From the NCBI GenBank assembly GCA_900553285.1, contig USCX01000049.1, positions 1 to 9,742 on the forward strand: DNA of 9,742 nt, given 5' to 3'. Origin of the DNA: an uncultured Prevotella sp. GTDB taxonomy: Bacteria > Bacteroidota > Bacteroidia > Bacteroidales > Bacteroidaceae. Below the pieces are notes generated by a model. The model was not told the DNA's origin. It did no database searches and worked only from the letters and a program-made list of their open reading frames with translations. This document shows positions 1-7,847 of the stretch, piece by piece. Within the stretch, counting starts at the first letter, position 1, and each line of letters begins with the position of its first letter. A program made the position numbers and the translations under genes.

Positions 1-986
1 TAGTGTCTGAAATCACTGGGATTCCGATGGGGAATATACAGTCACAGGAGCGGGAGCGTCTTTCGAACGCAGAGGAAATACTTCATCAGCGTATTGTGGG
101 GCAAGATCATGCTGTCCGGAGTGTTTTGGATGCAATTTTTGAATCTCGTTCAGGCTTGAATAAGAAAGGGCAGCCGATAGGTTCCTTTTTCTTCTTGGGG
201 CCGACCGGAACGGGAAAAACAGAACTCGCTAAATCGCTTGCAGCTTTTTTGTTCAATGACGAAACCTCGATTTTGCGCTTTGATATGTCTGAGTATAAGG
301 AAGAACATTCCGTCGCGTTGTTGTATGGTGCGCCTCCGGGCTATGTCGGATACGAAGAGGGTGGCCTGCTCGTAAATCAAATTCGGCGACATCCGTATTC
401 GGTGGTCCTGTTCGATGAAATAGAAAAAGCTCATCGGTCGGTGTTCGACCTTTTCCTACAAATTCTGGATGAGGGTAAATTGCATGATAGGCTTGGCAGA
501 GTCGGAGATTTTTCCAATTCGCTTATAATCTTTACGTCGAATATAGGTAGTAATTACATCTTTGATGCTTTTGGTAAAGGCAGGATTCCGACTCACGATA
601 AACTGCTTGAAGTGATGCAAGGACATTTCCGCCCAGAATTCTTAGCCCGTTTGACAGAAATAGTGCCTTTTTCTCCAATAACGAAAGAAATGATTGAGCG
701 TATTTTCGATATTCATATTAAGGGACTGTTGTGTTCATTACGTGAGTATGGCATCCGTCTTAGCATAGACAAGTCTGCTCGCGATTATGTGACAAATGTA
801 GGGTTCAATGCTCGTTATGGTGCTCGTCCTATCCTCGGGATCATACGTAAGGAGATACGTCGTCCTTTGTCTAAGTTGATTATTGCAGGGGAGATAAAGT
901 CCGGCGATATCGTTACGATGAAGTATGATTTAGCTACTCAGCAAATTCGATGGGAAATATCGGAGGTCGAAGAAGTCGGCTCATGA
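1..986 (+). CDS. tssH: ClpV/TssH sheath-disassembly ATPase, C-terminal part (5' end outside window)
   Basis: This is the last 327 residues of the T6SS AAA+ ATPase that unfolds contracted TssB/TssC sheath so that it can be reused in the cytoplasm. What is seen is a complete second AAA+ domain of the ClpB/ClpV class: Walker A GPTGTGKT at about residues 66-73, pore loop GYVG at 113-116, Walker B VVLFDEIEKA at 134-143, sensor 1 TSN at 178-180, arginine-finger motif FRPEFLAR at 209-216 and sensor 2 GARP at 273-276, all intact. The first codon in frame is GTG at position 3. The family usually has a [V/I]S-x-x-TGIP segment at this point, inside the protein, so this is a cut gene and not a true start. 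The N domain and first AAA+ domain must lie upstream. Its position directly before tssB and tssC separates it from housekeeping ClpB. Its stop TGA overlaps an ATG at 983. Confidence 0.95.
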   Translation, partial: VSEITGIPMGNIQSQERERLSNAEEILHQRIVGQDHAVRSVLDAIFESRSGLNKKGQPIGSFFFLGPTGTGKTELAKSLAAFLFNDETSILRFDMSEYKEEHSVALLYGAPPGYVGYEEGGLLVNQIRRHPYSVVLFDEIEKAHRSVFDLFLQILDEGKLHDRLGRVGDFSNSLIIFTSNIGSNYIFDAFGKGRIPTHDKLLEVMQGHFRPEFLARLTEIVPFSPITKEMIERIFDIHIKGLLCSLREYGIRLSIDKSARDYVTNVGFNARYGARPILGIIRKEIRRPLSKLIIAGEIKSGDIVTMKYDLATQQIRWEISEVEEVGS

Positions 987-1051
987 ACATCGTGGCATGT
1001 TTGAGACAATTGTTTAAGAAGGAAGTAAAGATAACAAATACATATAAACCC

Positions 1052-1507
1052 ATGGCAAAGAAAACGGTTATTACCAAAGTCTTGGATGTGAATGCCCAAG
1101 ACGATGTGATTGAGTTTCCCCAAAATCGGACTCTCTATGTAGACCAATTTACGGACAAGGCTCCCAATACCGATGAAGAGCGTGAGGGATTTAAGCCGAG
1201 AAATATGAAAGATGTATTCGAACATTATCAACCTTCCAAGGAAGGAGTACTTTTAGAGACGGAGGAAGGCGGAACCGTATATGAGGATTTTGAGTTTCGA
1301 CAAATAAAGGATTTTGATGACGAACAACTTATTGCGCAGAGTGCATTTATGAGTCAGGAGAAAGCAAAAATAGAAGCATATAATGCAGTTATTCGCCAGT
1401 TGGAAAAGAATAAGTCGCTTCGGAATGCGTTGAAAGATAACTCTGCTCGCGAGAATTTGAAGACAGCTTTAAGTTCGTTACTTATTGAGTTGGAGAATGC
1501 AGATTGA
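1052..1507 (+). CDS. tssB: TssB (VipA-like) T6SS contractile sheath small subunit
   Basis: With the start at ATG 1052 the protein has 151 residues and begins MAKKTVITK. TssB pairs with TssC to form the cytoplasmic sheath whose contraction drives the Hcp tube outward. The recognisable part is the C-terminal half. A stretch with FRQIKDFDDEQLIAQ matches the conserved 'dDFsPe-lv' motif of TssB. It is followed by a charged helical region (EKAKIEAYNAVIRQLEKNK and on) ending in a Leu-rich helix. The order ClpV-TssB-TssC supports the call. The start is uncertain. An ATG at 983 overlaps the ClpV stop (ATGA) in the same frame and would add 23 residues containing LRQLFKKE. I prefer 1052 because the resulting N terminus and length look normal for the family, and the leader before it is A-rich (ataacaaatacatataaacc), as is usual in Bacteroidetes. 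A coupled start at 983 cannot be excluded. Confidence 0.92.
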   Translation: MAKKTVITKVLDVNAQDDVIEFPQNRTLYVDQFTDKAPNTDEEREGFKPRNMKDVFEHYQPSKEGVLLETEEGGTVYEDFEFRQIKDFDDEQLIAQSAFMSQEKAKIEAYNAVIRQLEKNKSLRNALKDNSARENLKTALSSLLIELENAD

Positions 1508-1540
1508 CAGTTGAATCAGAAAAATAAAGGTAAGTCCATT

Positions 1541-2917
1541 ATGTCAACGGAAGAACAAAAGATGGAGACTTCTGAGGAAGTCATGAGAATAAGGGAGAAA
1601 ATAGCATCTCCTGTGGAAGCCTTGCAAAGCAGCATGGCTAATTTGGAAAAATTCGGTGGTTTTCAACTCTTGAAAGGCCTTATCCGTGGAGTTGAGAATA
1701 TGGACCCCCGCCGTAAGGCTGTAAAAAGTATATTCTTGTCGGATTCCGCTTATGCGGACGCTAGGCAGGCCTTGAAGAACGAGCTTTCACTGTGGTTGGA
1801 TATTTTGGAAAGGGAGGGAACAGATCCTATGGAAATAATCGAATCGTGTAAGCAAAAATGTAATAAGGCGGAGTTGAATTTAAAGGCTAACTTGTTTAGT
1901 GTTCATGATGAGGTGCGTAAGCTCGAAATAGCTTATCGGGCGTTGGATTCCTTTTTTGCTAATGCCGGACAAGGCAAAGTGGACTGTATTACACTCATGA
2001 ATGTTAGCAAAGAAGAATTGAACAATCATGATTCGGACACCACTTTGGCTATACGTGATGAATTGGAACAGTACTATGACCGTTTGAGCTTGAAAAACAA
2101 TTATAGTATGTTGGTCATCCCAGGCTATTTAGGAGATGCAGATACTGTACGAATGTGGGCACAAACAGCGTATAAGAATAAGGTCCTGATGATTACGGAT
2201 TTTAAGGACAGCTTAAATTTCCAAATGTTGAAAGAAGAGCTGGATGATGCTAATCTGCAAGGGCAGGATGTGTATCTGGCGAATGTGGTGATGGCGTGCA
2301 ACTATCTTCTGGGCCGTCGGAAGTCGGAACTGGCTGGTGAGGATGATGATGTTTATGTTCCGGCTTCCTCCGCTCTTGCAGGAAAAATGTCAGACACTGA
2401 GGGTATTGTGATTGCCCAAGGTGCGGCAGGGAAACAGTACGGTACACTAAACAACGTGAAAGGTGCGCGTTTTGGTTTGCGTAAATCGGAGATAGCATCG
2501 CTTATTGATGAGGGCGTTATTCCCATGGTCGAAGAAGATGGGCGTACGATGGCTTTTTCAAACCGTTCGCTTTATAATGGCGCTACTCAGGGCCTGCAGG
2601 AATATCCTATCGTCCGTGTATTCGATTGGATAGGTAAGGTTTTTCAGAATTTCTTTAATGACCAAGCTTTCACCAATTGGAATTCGGAAGTGAAAGCCAA
2701 TTTGCGGCAGGCCATTCATGATTTTCTGAGTGACTACAAAGGTCCGGGGAAGTTGATTGAGAATTATAATCTCAAAGGGATAGAACAGGACCCCAAAACG
2801 AAGGATATCAATATCCAAGTAGAGCTTAAACCGTTTTTTGCGGCTAAAAATTTCCTTATTGAACTGACAGGGCATAATGGAACTGCTGGAATCGATTGGG
2901 AACAGAACGTACAATAA
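1541..2917 (+). CDS. tssC: TssC (VipB-like) T6SS contractile sheath large subunit
   Basis: A 458-residue protein from ATG 1541 (MSTEEQKMETSEEV). An in-frame TTG at 1511 would add ten residues, but the ATG has a better leader. TssC is the larger sheath protein and is dragged apart by ClpV after firing. Visible family features are an acidic, helical N-terminal third, a central globular region including NNYSMLVIPGYLGD and NVVMACNYLLGRR, and a C-terminal region with EYPIVRVFDWIGKVFQ and LRQAIHDFLSDY. These correspond to the conserved inner-sheath handshake and C-terminal helices of the family. The length is close to that usual for TssC. It lies 33 bases after tssB, as expected for an obligate partner, and has the same moderate-to-low GC content. 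No frameshift or missing segment is apparent. Confidence 0.94.
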   Translation: MSTEEQKMETSEEVMRIREKIASPVEALQSSMANLEKFGGFQLLKGLIRGVENMDPRRKAVKSIFLSDSAYADARQALKNELSLWLDILEREGTDPMEIIESCKQKCNKAELNLKANLFSVHDEVRKLEIAYRALDSFFANAGQGKVDCITLMNVSKEELNNHDSDTTLAIRDELEQYYDRLSLKNNYSMLVIPGYLGDADTVRMWAQTAYKNKVLMITDFKDSLNFQMLKEELDDANLQGQDVYLANVVMACNYLLGRRKSELAGEDDDVYVPASSALAGKMSDTEGIVIAQGAAGKQYGTLNNVKGARFGLRKSEIASLIDEGVIPMVEEDGRTMAFSNRSLYNGATQGLQEYPIVRVFDWIGKVFQNFFNDQAFTNWNSEVKANLRQAIHDFLSDYKGPGKLIENYNLKGIEQDPKTKDINIQVELKPFFAAKNFLIELTGHNGTAGIDWEQNVQ

Positions 2918-2966
2918 TCATTTTGAGAAGAACTCTTTATACTAACCCCCTTAATTCAATTTTAAG

Positions 2967-3371
2967 ATGGCAACAAAAACAGCTACAATCAATGCCGATG
3001 GCATTAAAGAACGTGAAGTCTTGTTTGTGCGTTATGCGCTTAATCAACAAACAGATGTTGAAGGTCAGCCTACGGGTACAACGCGTGGTGGTAAAATTAC
3101 TGTGAAGGTAAAGTCAACTGACGATGGAAACACTGATATCCTCGAATGGATGATCGATACTTACATGAGTAAAACCGGAACTATTTCGTTTCCCAATCGT
3201 CAAGGTGGTGAGATGAAACATCTGACGTTTAAGGAAGGCTACGTAGTGGAGTATGCCGAGACTTATGACTCGACGAACGATATTCTTCAATATGAAGAAT
3301 TTACTATCTCTGCAAAAGAAATCCAAGTAGGTAATGCGCGTCATAACAACCGTTGGACAATCGACAATTGA
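2967..3371 (+). CDS. tssD: TssD (Hcp) tube protein, first copy
   Basis: A 134-residue protein of the Bacteroidetes TssD/Hcp family, which stacks as hexameric rings to form the inner tube and can carry small effectors in its lumen. The sequence is beta-rich with no signal peptide. Marks of the family are the YALNQQTDVEGQPTGTTRGG segment at residues 23-42 (the loop before strand two), ILEWMIDTYMSKTGTISF at 58-75, and ISAKEIQVG near 114-122. The start ATG at 2967 follows an AT-rich, 49-base gap after tssC (ccttaattcaattttaag) with no clear Shine-Dalgarno sequence, as is normal in this phylum. A strong hairpin lies 13 bases after its stop. This copy is the shorter and more canonical of the two in the window, so it is the likely bulk tube subunit. 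That last statement is inference. Confidence 0.94.
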   Translation: MATKTATINADGIKEREVLFVRYALNQQTDVEGQPTGTTRGGKITVKVKSTDDGNTDILEWMIDTYMSKTGTISFPNRQGGEMKHLTFKEGYVVEYAETYDSTNDILQYEEFTISAKEIQVGNARHNNRWTIDN

Positions 3372-3384
3372 TTTTTTCAGATTC

Positions 3385-3424
3385 CCTGTCCCGCCGAGAA
3401 ACTGTTTGTTCCTGGCGGGACAGG
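3385..3424 (+). terminator. GC-rich hairpin between the two hcp genes: attenuator, partial terminator or mRNA 3'-end stabiliser
   Basis: An 11-base perfect inverted repeat, cctgtcccgcc at 3385-3395 and ggcgggacagg at 3414-3424, flanks an 18-base loop. The stem extends by TT/AA pairs if one C at 3384 is bulged. The + strand after it reads aataaagctt, so there is no U tract and it is not a classical intrinsic terminator. A run of six T lies just before the stem (3372-3377). The right arm contains AGGA, 16 bases before the second hcp start. Such a structure after a highly expressed tube gene could lower read-through, protect the upstream mRNA 3' end or modulate translation of the next gene. Which of these applies cannot be decided from sequence. 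Confidence 0.6.
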
Positions 3425-3441
3425 AATAAAGCTTAGTACGT

Positions 3442-3918
3442 ATGGCATTACAAGGCTGTTTGAAAGTTGGAGGACGGATTTATGGAGTAGTGCGTTGTAA
3501 TTATGCGTTTAAGCAAGACGTTGATCTTACAGGAAAACCGACGTCACGTCCCCAAGGAGGTATTATTACATTCGTAATCCCAGCGACAAGCGACGAAGAC
3601 ACTTTCTTCTATAAATGGATGATACATAAGACGGAGAAGAAATCTGGGGTGTTCCGTTTCTCTGTGTACTCGAACAATAATAAACGAAGTATAAAGACAG
3701 TGCAGTTCATGAATGCATATTGCATCGGTCTGAGTGATTCTTTCGATGATCAAGACAGTAAATTGATGTACAGCACAGTGAAGATCAGTGCCGAGGTGAT
3801 CCGCATAGGGGCTGTTGATGGTGTAATGTTGATTAATGAATGGGGAGGAACGATGGAAAACATTCGTAACGAGTTTGAACAGACGATGAGTCAGGTCGGC
3901 TTGGGCGGACTGTTCTGA
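3442..3918 (+). CDS. Second TssD (Hcp) paralogue with C-terminal extension
   Basis: A 158-residue Hcp-family protein. It aligns along its length with the 134-residue copy upstream: YAFKQDVDLTGKPTSRPQGG (residues 21-40) matches that protein's YALNQQTDVEGQPTGTTRGG, and SAEVIRIG (116-123) matches SAKEIQVG. Otherwise it is clearly diverged, so this is an old duplication or a separately acquired paralogue. From about residue 124 it carries an extra 25-30 residues with ENIRNEFEQTMSQVGLGGLF, predicted to be an amphipathic helix and a hydrophobic Gly/Leu/Phe end. It sits between the tube gene and vgrG, 50 bases from the latter. A likely role is a specialised ring at the spike end, or a carrier for a particular effector. 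That is inference from its position, its divergence and the extension. The ATG at 3442 is preceded by the hairpin and an AT-rich leader. Confidence 0.9.
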   Translation: MALQGCLKVGGRIYGVVRCNYAFKQDVDLTGKPTSRPQGGIITFVIPATSDEDTFFYKWMIHKTEKKSGVFRFSVYSNNNKRSIKTVQFMNAYCIGLSDSFDDQDSKLMYSTVKISAEVIRIGAVDGVMLINEWGGTMENIRNEFEQTMSQVGLGGLF

Positions 3919-3968
3919 TTCGTCGGTTTCGTTGTAGGTCGTATGCTTCATTAAGGAAAAGCTAGAAT

Positions 3969-5936
3969 ATGTCGATATCTGTAAAGAGCGCATCAATTTT
4001 AATAGCGGGGACTAAATCGGAAGAATTCGATATAAGGCTTGAAGGTGGTTTGTACCACCTCGACAATTTCACCCTTACACAAAGATTATTGTCCCCGAAT
4101 GTGTTGGCATTCACGATGCATAAGGACCCCGAAGAGGATATAAGTGAGGCGTTATTTGCCATTTGCGGATTTGTTATTGGGAAAGAGATTGAAGTGAACC
4201 TTCAGACAGAAATAATATCTTCCGCGTCAGGGGAAGACAAGGCTGGTGAGATTTCTTTCAGAGGCGTGATCGTATCGGCATCCGGAAACAGAGAACAGAG
4301 TGAATACTTTATTAGTGTTGAGGCCCAAAGTTGGGAGGTATTGTTGGATGACAATCCAAACTGCAAATCGTATGAGGAACACAGTCTAAACGATATCATC
4401 CGTGATGTGCTCGATGATTATTCTGATTATGTGGAGGCGAATGTGCACGCGCGTTTTGCTGAACTTATACCGTATTGTGTCCAATATAATGAGACGGACT
4501 ATCAATTTATCCAAAGATTGGCACGCAGATACGGCGAATGGTTATACAATGACGGAAAACATTTTGTGTTTGGGCAGTTGCCCCATGGACGTTCGGTGAA
4601 ACTTACCTATCCTAGTCAGGATGTCCCCGCATATAGCGCAGAGTTGAAAATGCGGCATGTCGCATTCAGCCATATAGCGTCTTCTTATCATGCCTACGAC
4701 GCCGAGATGAAGGACGGGACCGAAGAAATGCAACGTGAGTATAACACTCTGAGTGAGCAGGTGTTCCAAGCCTCGGTTGAGCGTTTTGTCAAACCAACTG
4801 TGCAGCATCTTCATTCAGGAGGTTTCGCTGATACCGATAGTCGCGAAACGATTTTGAGTGTTTCAACTAAAACCCAGGCCCGCGGCGAAAAAGCAGGTAT
4901 GCTGACATACACAGGAACCACGTATTGTTCAAATCTGAGTATAGGTGGAACGTTGGTCATAGAAGATAACTTCATTTCGAATGGGGTGACCAATGAGAAA
5001 AGCGCGGTGGTTCAGGATGAGATACTTATTGTTGAACTTACCCATTTCTTTACGAAGAATAAAGAATACCGCAATTATTTTACGGGTATCCCGGCGGCGT
5101 GTGACTATCCTCCTTATGAGGATGCTGATGTATATCCGGTTGCGTCGTCCTGCCGGGCTCGCGTAACGGCGAACGAAGATCCTCTCGACCTTGGGCGTGT
5201 CCGTGTCCAGTTTGACTGGCAGGCCCAGCAGGAACCAGACATGATGACACCATGGTTGCGTATGGCCCAGCCTTACGGAGGGGGAGGGAAGGGGTTTAGT
5301 TTTATCCCTGAAATAGACGAAGAGGTCATGGTCGGTTTCGAAGGCGGAAATGCCGAGCGGCCTTACGTGGAAGGAACCTTGTATAACGGGGTCGGAGCAC
5401 CGGATGGCAGTTGGCTTTTGAACCATAACCGTAAAAATCAAGTGAAGGCCATCCGGACGCGGAATGGACATACCGTGGAAATCCATGATGAGGGCGAAAA
5501 CGGTTACATCCGTATTTATGATAATGGGAAGGAGAACTATGTTCTGACATTTTCGACCGATCAGAAACTGATCAAGCTTGAATCTTCGGGGAATATAGAA
5601 CTTTATGCTAAGAACGATATCGTTCTTCATGCCGGTCGTAATATCGATGCGAGTGCGGGGCATGATGAAAATGTACAGGTGGGCAATGACCGCGCAGCTT
5701 CTGTCGGGCGTAACGACACATGTGGTGTCGGGGCGAACCAATTCGTCCGTGTGGCGGCCAATAAAGACGAGCGGGTGGTAAACAAACTGCAGATTACGGC
5801 CGAGAGCATCCGAGTTGAGGCAGAAGACAAATTGTTGCTTTATTCTACCGACCACGAGCAGAAGGCGGCTTCCACCATGGCGCTCAACGCCGCGCAGCGT
5901 ATAGACATCAAGGCCTCTGAAACAAAAATAAACTGA
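3969..5936 (+). CDS. tssI: VgrG/TssI spike protein
   Basis: A 655-residue trimeric spike protein, within the normal VgrG length range. The N-terminal part (about 1-385) corresponds to phage gp27/GPD baseplate-hub domains and contains the conserved late-control motif QYNETDYQFIQRLARRYGEW at residues 172-191. A gp5-like OB-fold follows at about 390-478, with the classic LGRVRVQFDWQ, PWLRMAQPYGGGGKGFSFIP and GNAERPYVEGTLYN segments. Residues about 490-655 form the repetitive beta-helix needle, including GNIELYAKNDIVLHAGRNI and short valine/glycine-rich repeats. No extra C-terminal effector domain is present; the protein stops at SETKIN. Cargo would therefore be carried by the PAAR-type protein encoded 5 bases downstream. 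A stretch AAGGAAAA about 11 bases before ATG 3969 could act as a weak ribosome binding site. GC content rises along the gene, from about 40% in the 5' part to clearly GC-rich after roughly position 5100. Confidence 0.96.
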   Translation: MSISVKSASILIAGTKSEEFDIRLEGGLYHLDNFTLTQRLLSPNVLAFTMHKDPEEDISEALFAICGFVIGKEIEVNLQTEIISSASGEDKAGEISFRGVIVSASGNREQSEYFISVEAQSWEVLLDDNPNCKSYEEHSLNDIIRDVLDDYSDYVEANVHARFAELIPYCVQYNETDYQFIQRLARRYGEWLYNDGKHFVFGQLPHGRSVKLTYPSQDVPAYSAELKMRHVAFSHIASSYHAYDAEMKDGTEEMQREYNTLSEQVFQASVERFVKPTVQHLHSGGFADTDSRETILSVSTKTQARGEKAGMLTYTGTTYCSNLSIGGTLVIEDNFISNGVTNEKSAVVQDEILIVELTHFFTKNKEYRNYFTGIPAACDYPPYEDADVYPVASSCRARVTANEDPLDLGRVRVQFDWQAQQEPDMMTPWLRMAQPYGGGGKGFSFIPEIDEEVMVGFEGGNAERPYVEGTLYNGVGAPDGSWLLNHNRKNQVKAIRTRNGHTVEIHDEGENGYIRIYDNGKENYVLTFSTDQKLIKLESSGNIELYAKNDIVLHAGRNIDASAGHDENVQVGNDRAASVGRNDTCGVGANQFVRVAANKDERVVNKLQITAESIRVEAEDKLLLYSTDHEQKAASTMALNAAQRIDIKASETKIN

Positions 5937-5941
5937 AAGGC

Positions 5942-7813
5942 ATGACATTTACGGGGCTGACCGGACAATTGGCGTCCAACGCCAAGGCCATGAACCAGAT
6001 GGCAGGGGCGATGGCAACCGCTGCGGGCAAGGTGAACGTAGGGGCGAATCACCCTGTGGCTGCACCCATGGTACATAATGTGCAAGCAGCTGTGCATGGC
6101 GTGCGTCAGTCGATGGCTATGGTGGACGACACCATGGCAGTGATGGATGCTTCGGCCGTGCTCGTGGACGCCATGGTCGACACTTGTTCCGGTCATTTTC
6201 ATCCCCGTGTCAATGAGCAGGCCTTCACCGACTTCGACAAGAAATGGGACGCTTGGGCAAAACGGGCGAACGACACTTTCAACACGCTCAGCGGCGGCCA
6301 GCAGGCCAATGTGCTCGAAGCGTTTGCCAAAAGTCAGTTCGGCCCCCGCGTGTTCTACGTGGGGAGTGCCATCAAGAACGAGGCGGCAGGTATCTTCGGT
6401 GGCATAGCCGATTTCGAGACGGGCCTCAATTGTTTTGAAGGCAGTTACCGCGACCCCGTTGAGGCGGCACGGAAAATCAAGACGGGCGTCGAAACCATCG
6501 TGAAAGCGACCGAACGGGTGGCCAACTCGCTCAACGGGATGATCAGCATATATAAGACCGGGACAATGGCGCCAGTTCCGGGCTATACTCAACCTGGCAA
6601 TCCTCTTTTGGCATACATCGGCAACATACAGAGCACGCAGGCCCTCCAATCGCTCAACACCGCCCTGCGCATCGGAGCAGGAGGTGCTGCCGTGGTAGGT
6701 GGGGCAATGGACGTGGCAGCCGCCATGAAGACCGGAAACCCCTTGGCCGTGGCCGGTGCCGTGAAGCGGGGTGTTGAGACCTTCCGTGAACTTACAGCCG
6801 ACAACCTTCCGAAGAAAGGTAATCCGGAATGGCCCTTTGGAAAAGGGACACCGACGGGTGTCACGCCTCCCATCGACGAGAGCGCGTTGCGGATGGCAGA
6901 CAACACGGGGATGGGCGCGCAGCCGGACGCCCTGACAGAAAATCCTGACGCACCGATAGAAAAAACGGACGCACCGACAGGCGAGAGCAGTGCCCCGGGG
7001 GCAGACGGCATCCCGACAGGCGGGGCCGCTCCGGTGGATGGCAGTGGAAACGAGAAACCGACGCAAGAAAAGAAGGAGCAGGAACACCCGTCGTTTGATG
7101 CCGAGGCAAAGGGCGATGGCCGTACCGGGTCCTACGTCACGTCGACGGCCACGCTCCGCTGTACATTTGGCGACGCTACATCCCGGCTGACGGTATTTCC
7201 CGACCGCACGGTCTTTCTCACCGGCAAACCATTAGGCAATGTGTCCGATTATGTCTCCATGCGCAACGTCGCCCCTTTTGGTAAGTGCCGCACGTTGGGC
7301 TATCCCCCGACTGCCTCGGCCACGGCGGCCAACCATGGCACGCTCACGCCCATGCCTTGTGTGCCCGGCACGTTCGCCGAATGGGTGAATGGAAAAACCG
7401 ACTGCCTCATCAAAGGCAAGCCCGCCCTCTTGTCCACCTCCTACTGCCGCTGCCGCTATGGCGGGGTCATCACCGTCGTGGCCGACGGGCAAGCACCTAC
7501 GGTGACACTCGACATGAGCCGTACGGAGACGGAGAGTCCCGACGACATGAAGCTCCGCCAAGGGCTTGAACTTGAAGATGTGCTCGACGGCATACAGCTG
7601 GCCCTCGATGTGGCCGGTTTCATCCCCGGTGTGGGCGCCGTGCCCGACCTCCTCAACGCCGGTATTTCCGCCCTCCGGGGCGACTGGGTTGGGGCGGGTC
7701 TCTCGCTTGTGGCCGCCGTGCCCGGCATTGGCGACGCCGTGGCAGGCGCCAAGATGGCCCGTAAAGGCGTGAAAGCCGCTCAAGCCGCCAAGGCCGCAGC
7801 GAAAGCGACGTGA
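5942..7813 (+). CDS. PAAR-like (DUF4280) spike-tip protein with Ala-rich N domain and pre-toxin-like C-terminal region
   Basis: A 623-residue protein starting 5 bases after the vgrG stop, so translation is probably coupled. Residues 1-285 are Ala/Met-rich and mostly helical, with a hydrophobic Gly/Ala stretch at about 243-262 (RIGAGGAAVVGGAMDVAAAM). Residues about 286-395 are a Pro/Asp/Thr linker with a 7-residue tandem repeat. Residues about 396-518 match the DUF4280 PAAR-like fold: LRCTFGD, then APFGKCRTLG, PMPCVPG, CLIKGKPALLSTSYCRCRYGG and VVADGQ. Spaced Cys residues could bind metal at the tip. Residues about 542-623 (ALDVAGFIPGVGAVPDLLNA, AAVPGIGDAVAGAK) look like the glycine/alanine-rich region that precedes toxin domains in polymorphic effectors, but the protein then ends in AAKAAAKAT with no toxin domain. 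It should cap the VgrG needle and carry or recruit cargo. GC content is high (70% at 7321-7380). Whether it is itself toxic is unknown. Confidence 0.88.
   Translation: MTFTGLTGQLASNAKAMNQMAGAMATAAGKVNVGANHPVAAPMVHNVQAAVHGVRQSMAMVDDTMAVMDASAVLVDAMVDTCSGHFHPRVNEQAFTDFDKKWDAWAKRANDTFNTLSGGQQANVLEAFAKSQFGPRVFYVGSAIKNEAAGIFGGIADFETGLNCFEGSYRDPVEAARKIKTGVETIVKATERVANSLNGMISIYKTGTMAPVPGYTQPGNPLLAYIGNIQSTQALQSLNTALRIGAGGAAVVGGAMDVAAAMKTGNPLAVAGAVKRGVETFRELTADNLPKKGNPEWPFGKGTPTGVTPPIDESALRMADNTGMGAQPDALTENPDAPIEKTDAPTGESSAPGADGIPTGGAAPVDGSGNEKPTQEKKEQEHPSFDAEAKGDGRTGSYVTSTATLRCTFGDATSRLTVFPDRTVFLTGKPLGNVSDYVSMRNVAPFGKCRTLGYPPTASATAANHGTLTPMPCVPGTFAEWVNGKTDCLIKGKPALLSTSYCRCRYGGVITVVADGQAPTVTLDMSRTETESPDDMKLRQGLELEDVLDGIQLALDVAGFIPGVGAVPDLLNAGISALRGDWVGAGLSLVAAVPGIGDAVAGAKMARKGVKAAQAAKAAAKAT
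6926..6988 (+). repeat. Three tandem imperfect 21-base repeats in the linker of the PAAR-like gene
   Basis: Three in-frame 21-base units encode DALTENP, DAPIEKT and DAPTGES (residues 329-349 of the PAAR-like protein). Units two and three share gacgcaccga at their 5' ends. The repeat lies in a low-complexity Pro/Asp/Thr linker between the Ala-rich N domain and the DUF4280 domain, where length variation should be tolerated. Confidence 0.7.
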
Positions 7814-7847
7814 AAAACGATGTAGAGAATAATCATTATCCAGAAAA

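Noticed and set aside
3..986. Stand-alone short AAA+ protein starting at GTG 3
   Set aside because: The sequence begins in the conserved linker between the two AAA+ domains of ClpV, so the true gene extends upstream of the window.
2918..2966. A sigma-ABfr-type promoter (TTTG ... TAnnTTTG) before the first hcp gene
   Set aside because: A TTTG is present at 2922-2925, but no -7 TAnnTTTG element lies at the right distance. The gap may hold a promoter, but the sequence does not support one by eye.
4929..5948. Minus-strand open frame of 339 codons opposite the 3' half of vgrG
   Set aside because: It lies entirely opposite a well-supported VgrG domain set, has no family features, and such long antisense frames are expected where GC content is raised.
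5840..7087. Minus-strand open frame of 415 codons opposite the PAAR-like gene
   Set aside because: The translation is rich in Arg, His and Cys with no recognisable domain, and the + strand frame has a convincing DUF4280 domain and good junctions with vgrG. It is an artefact of high GC.
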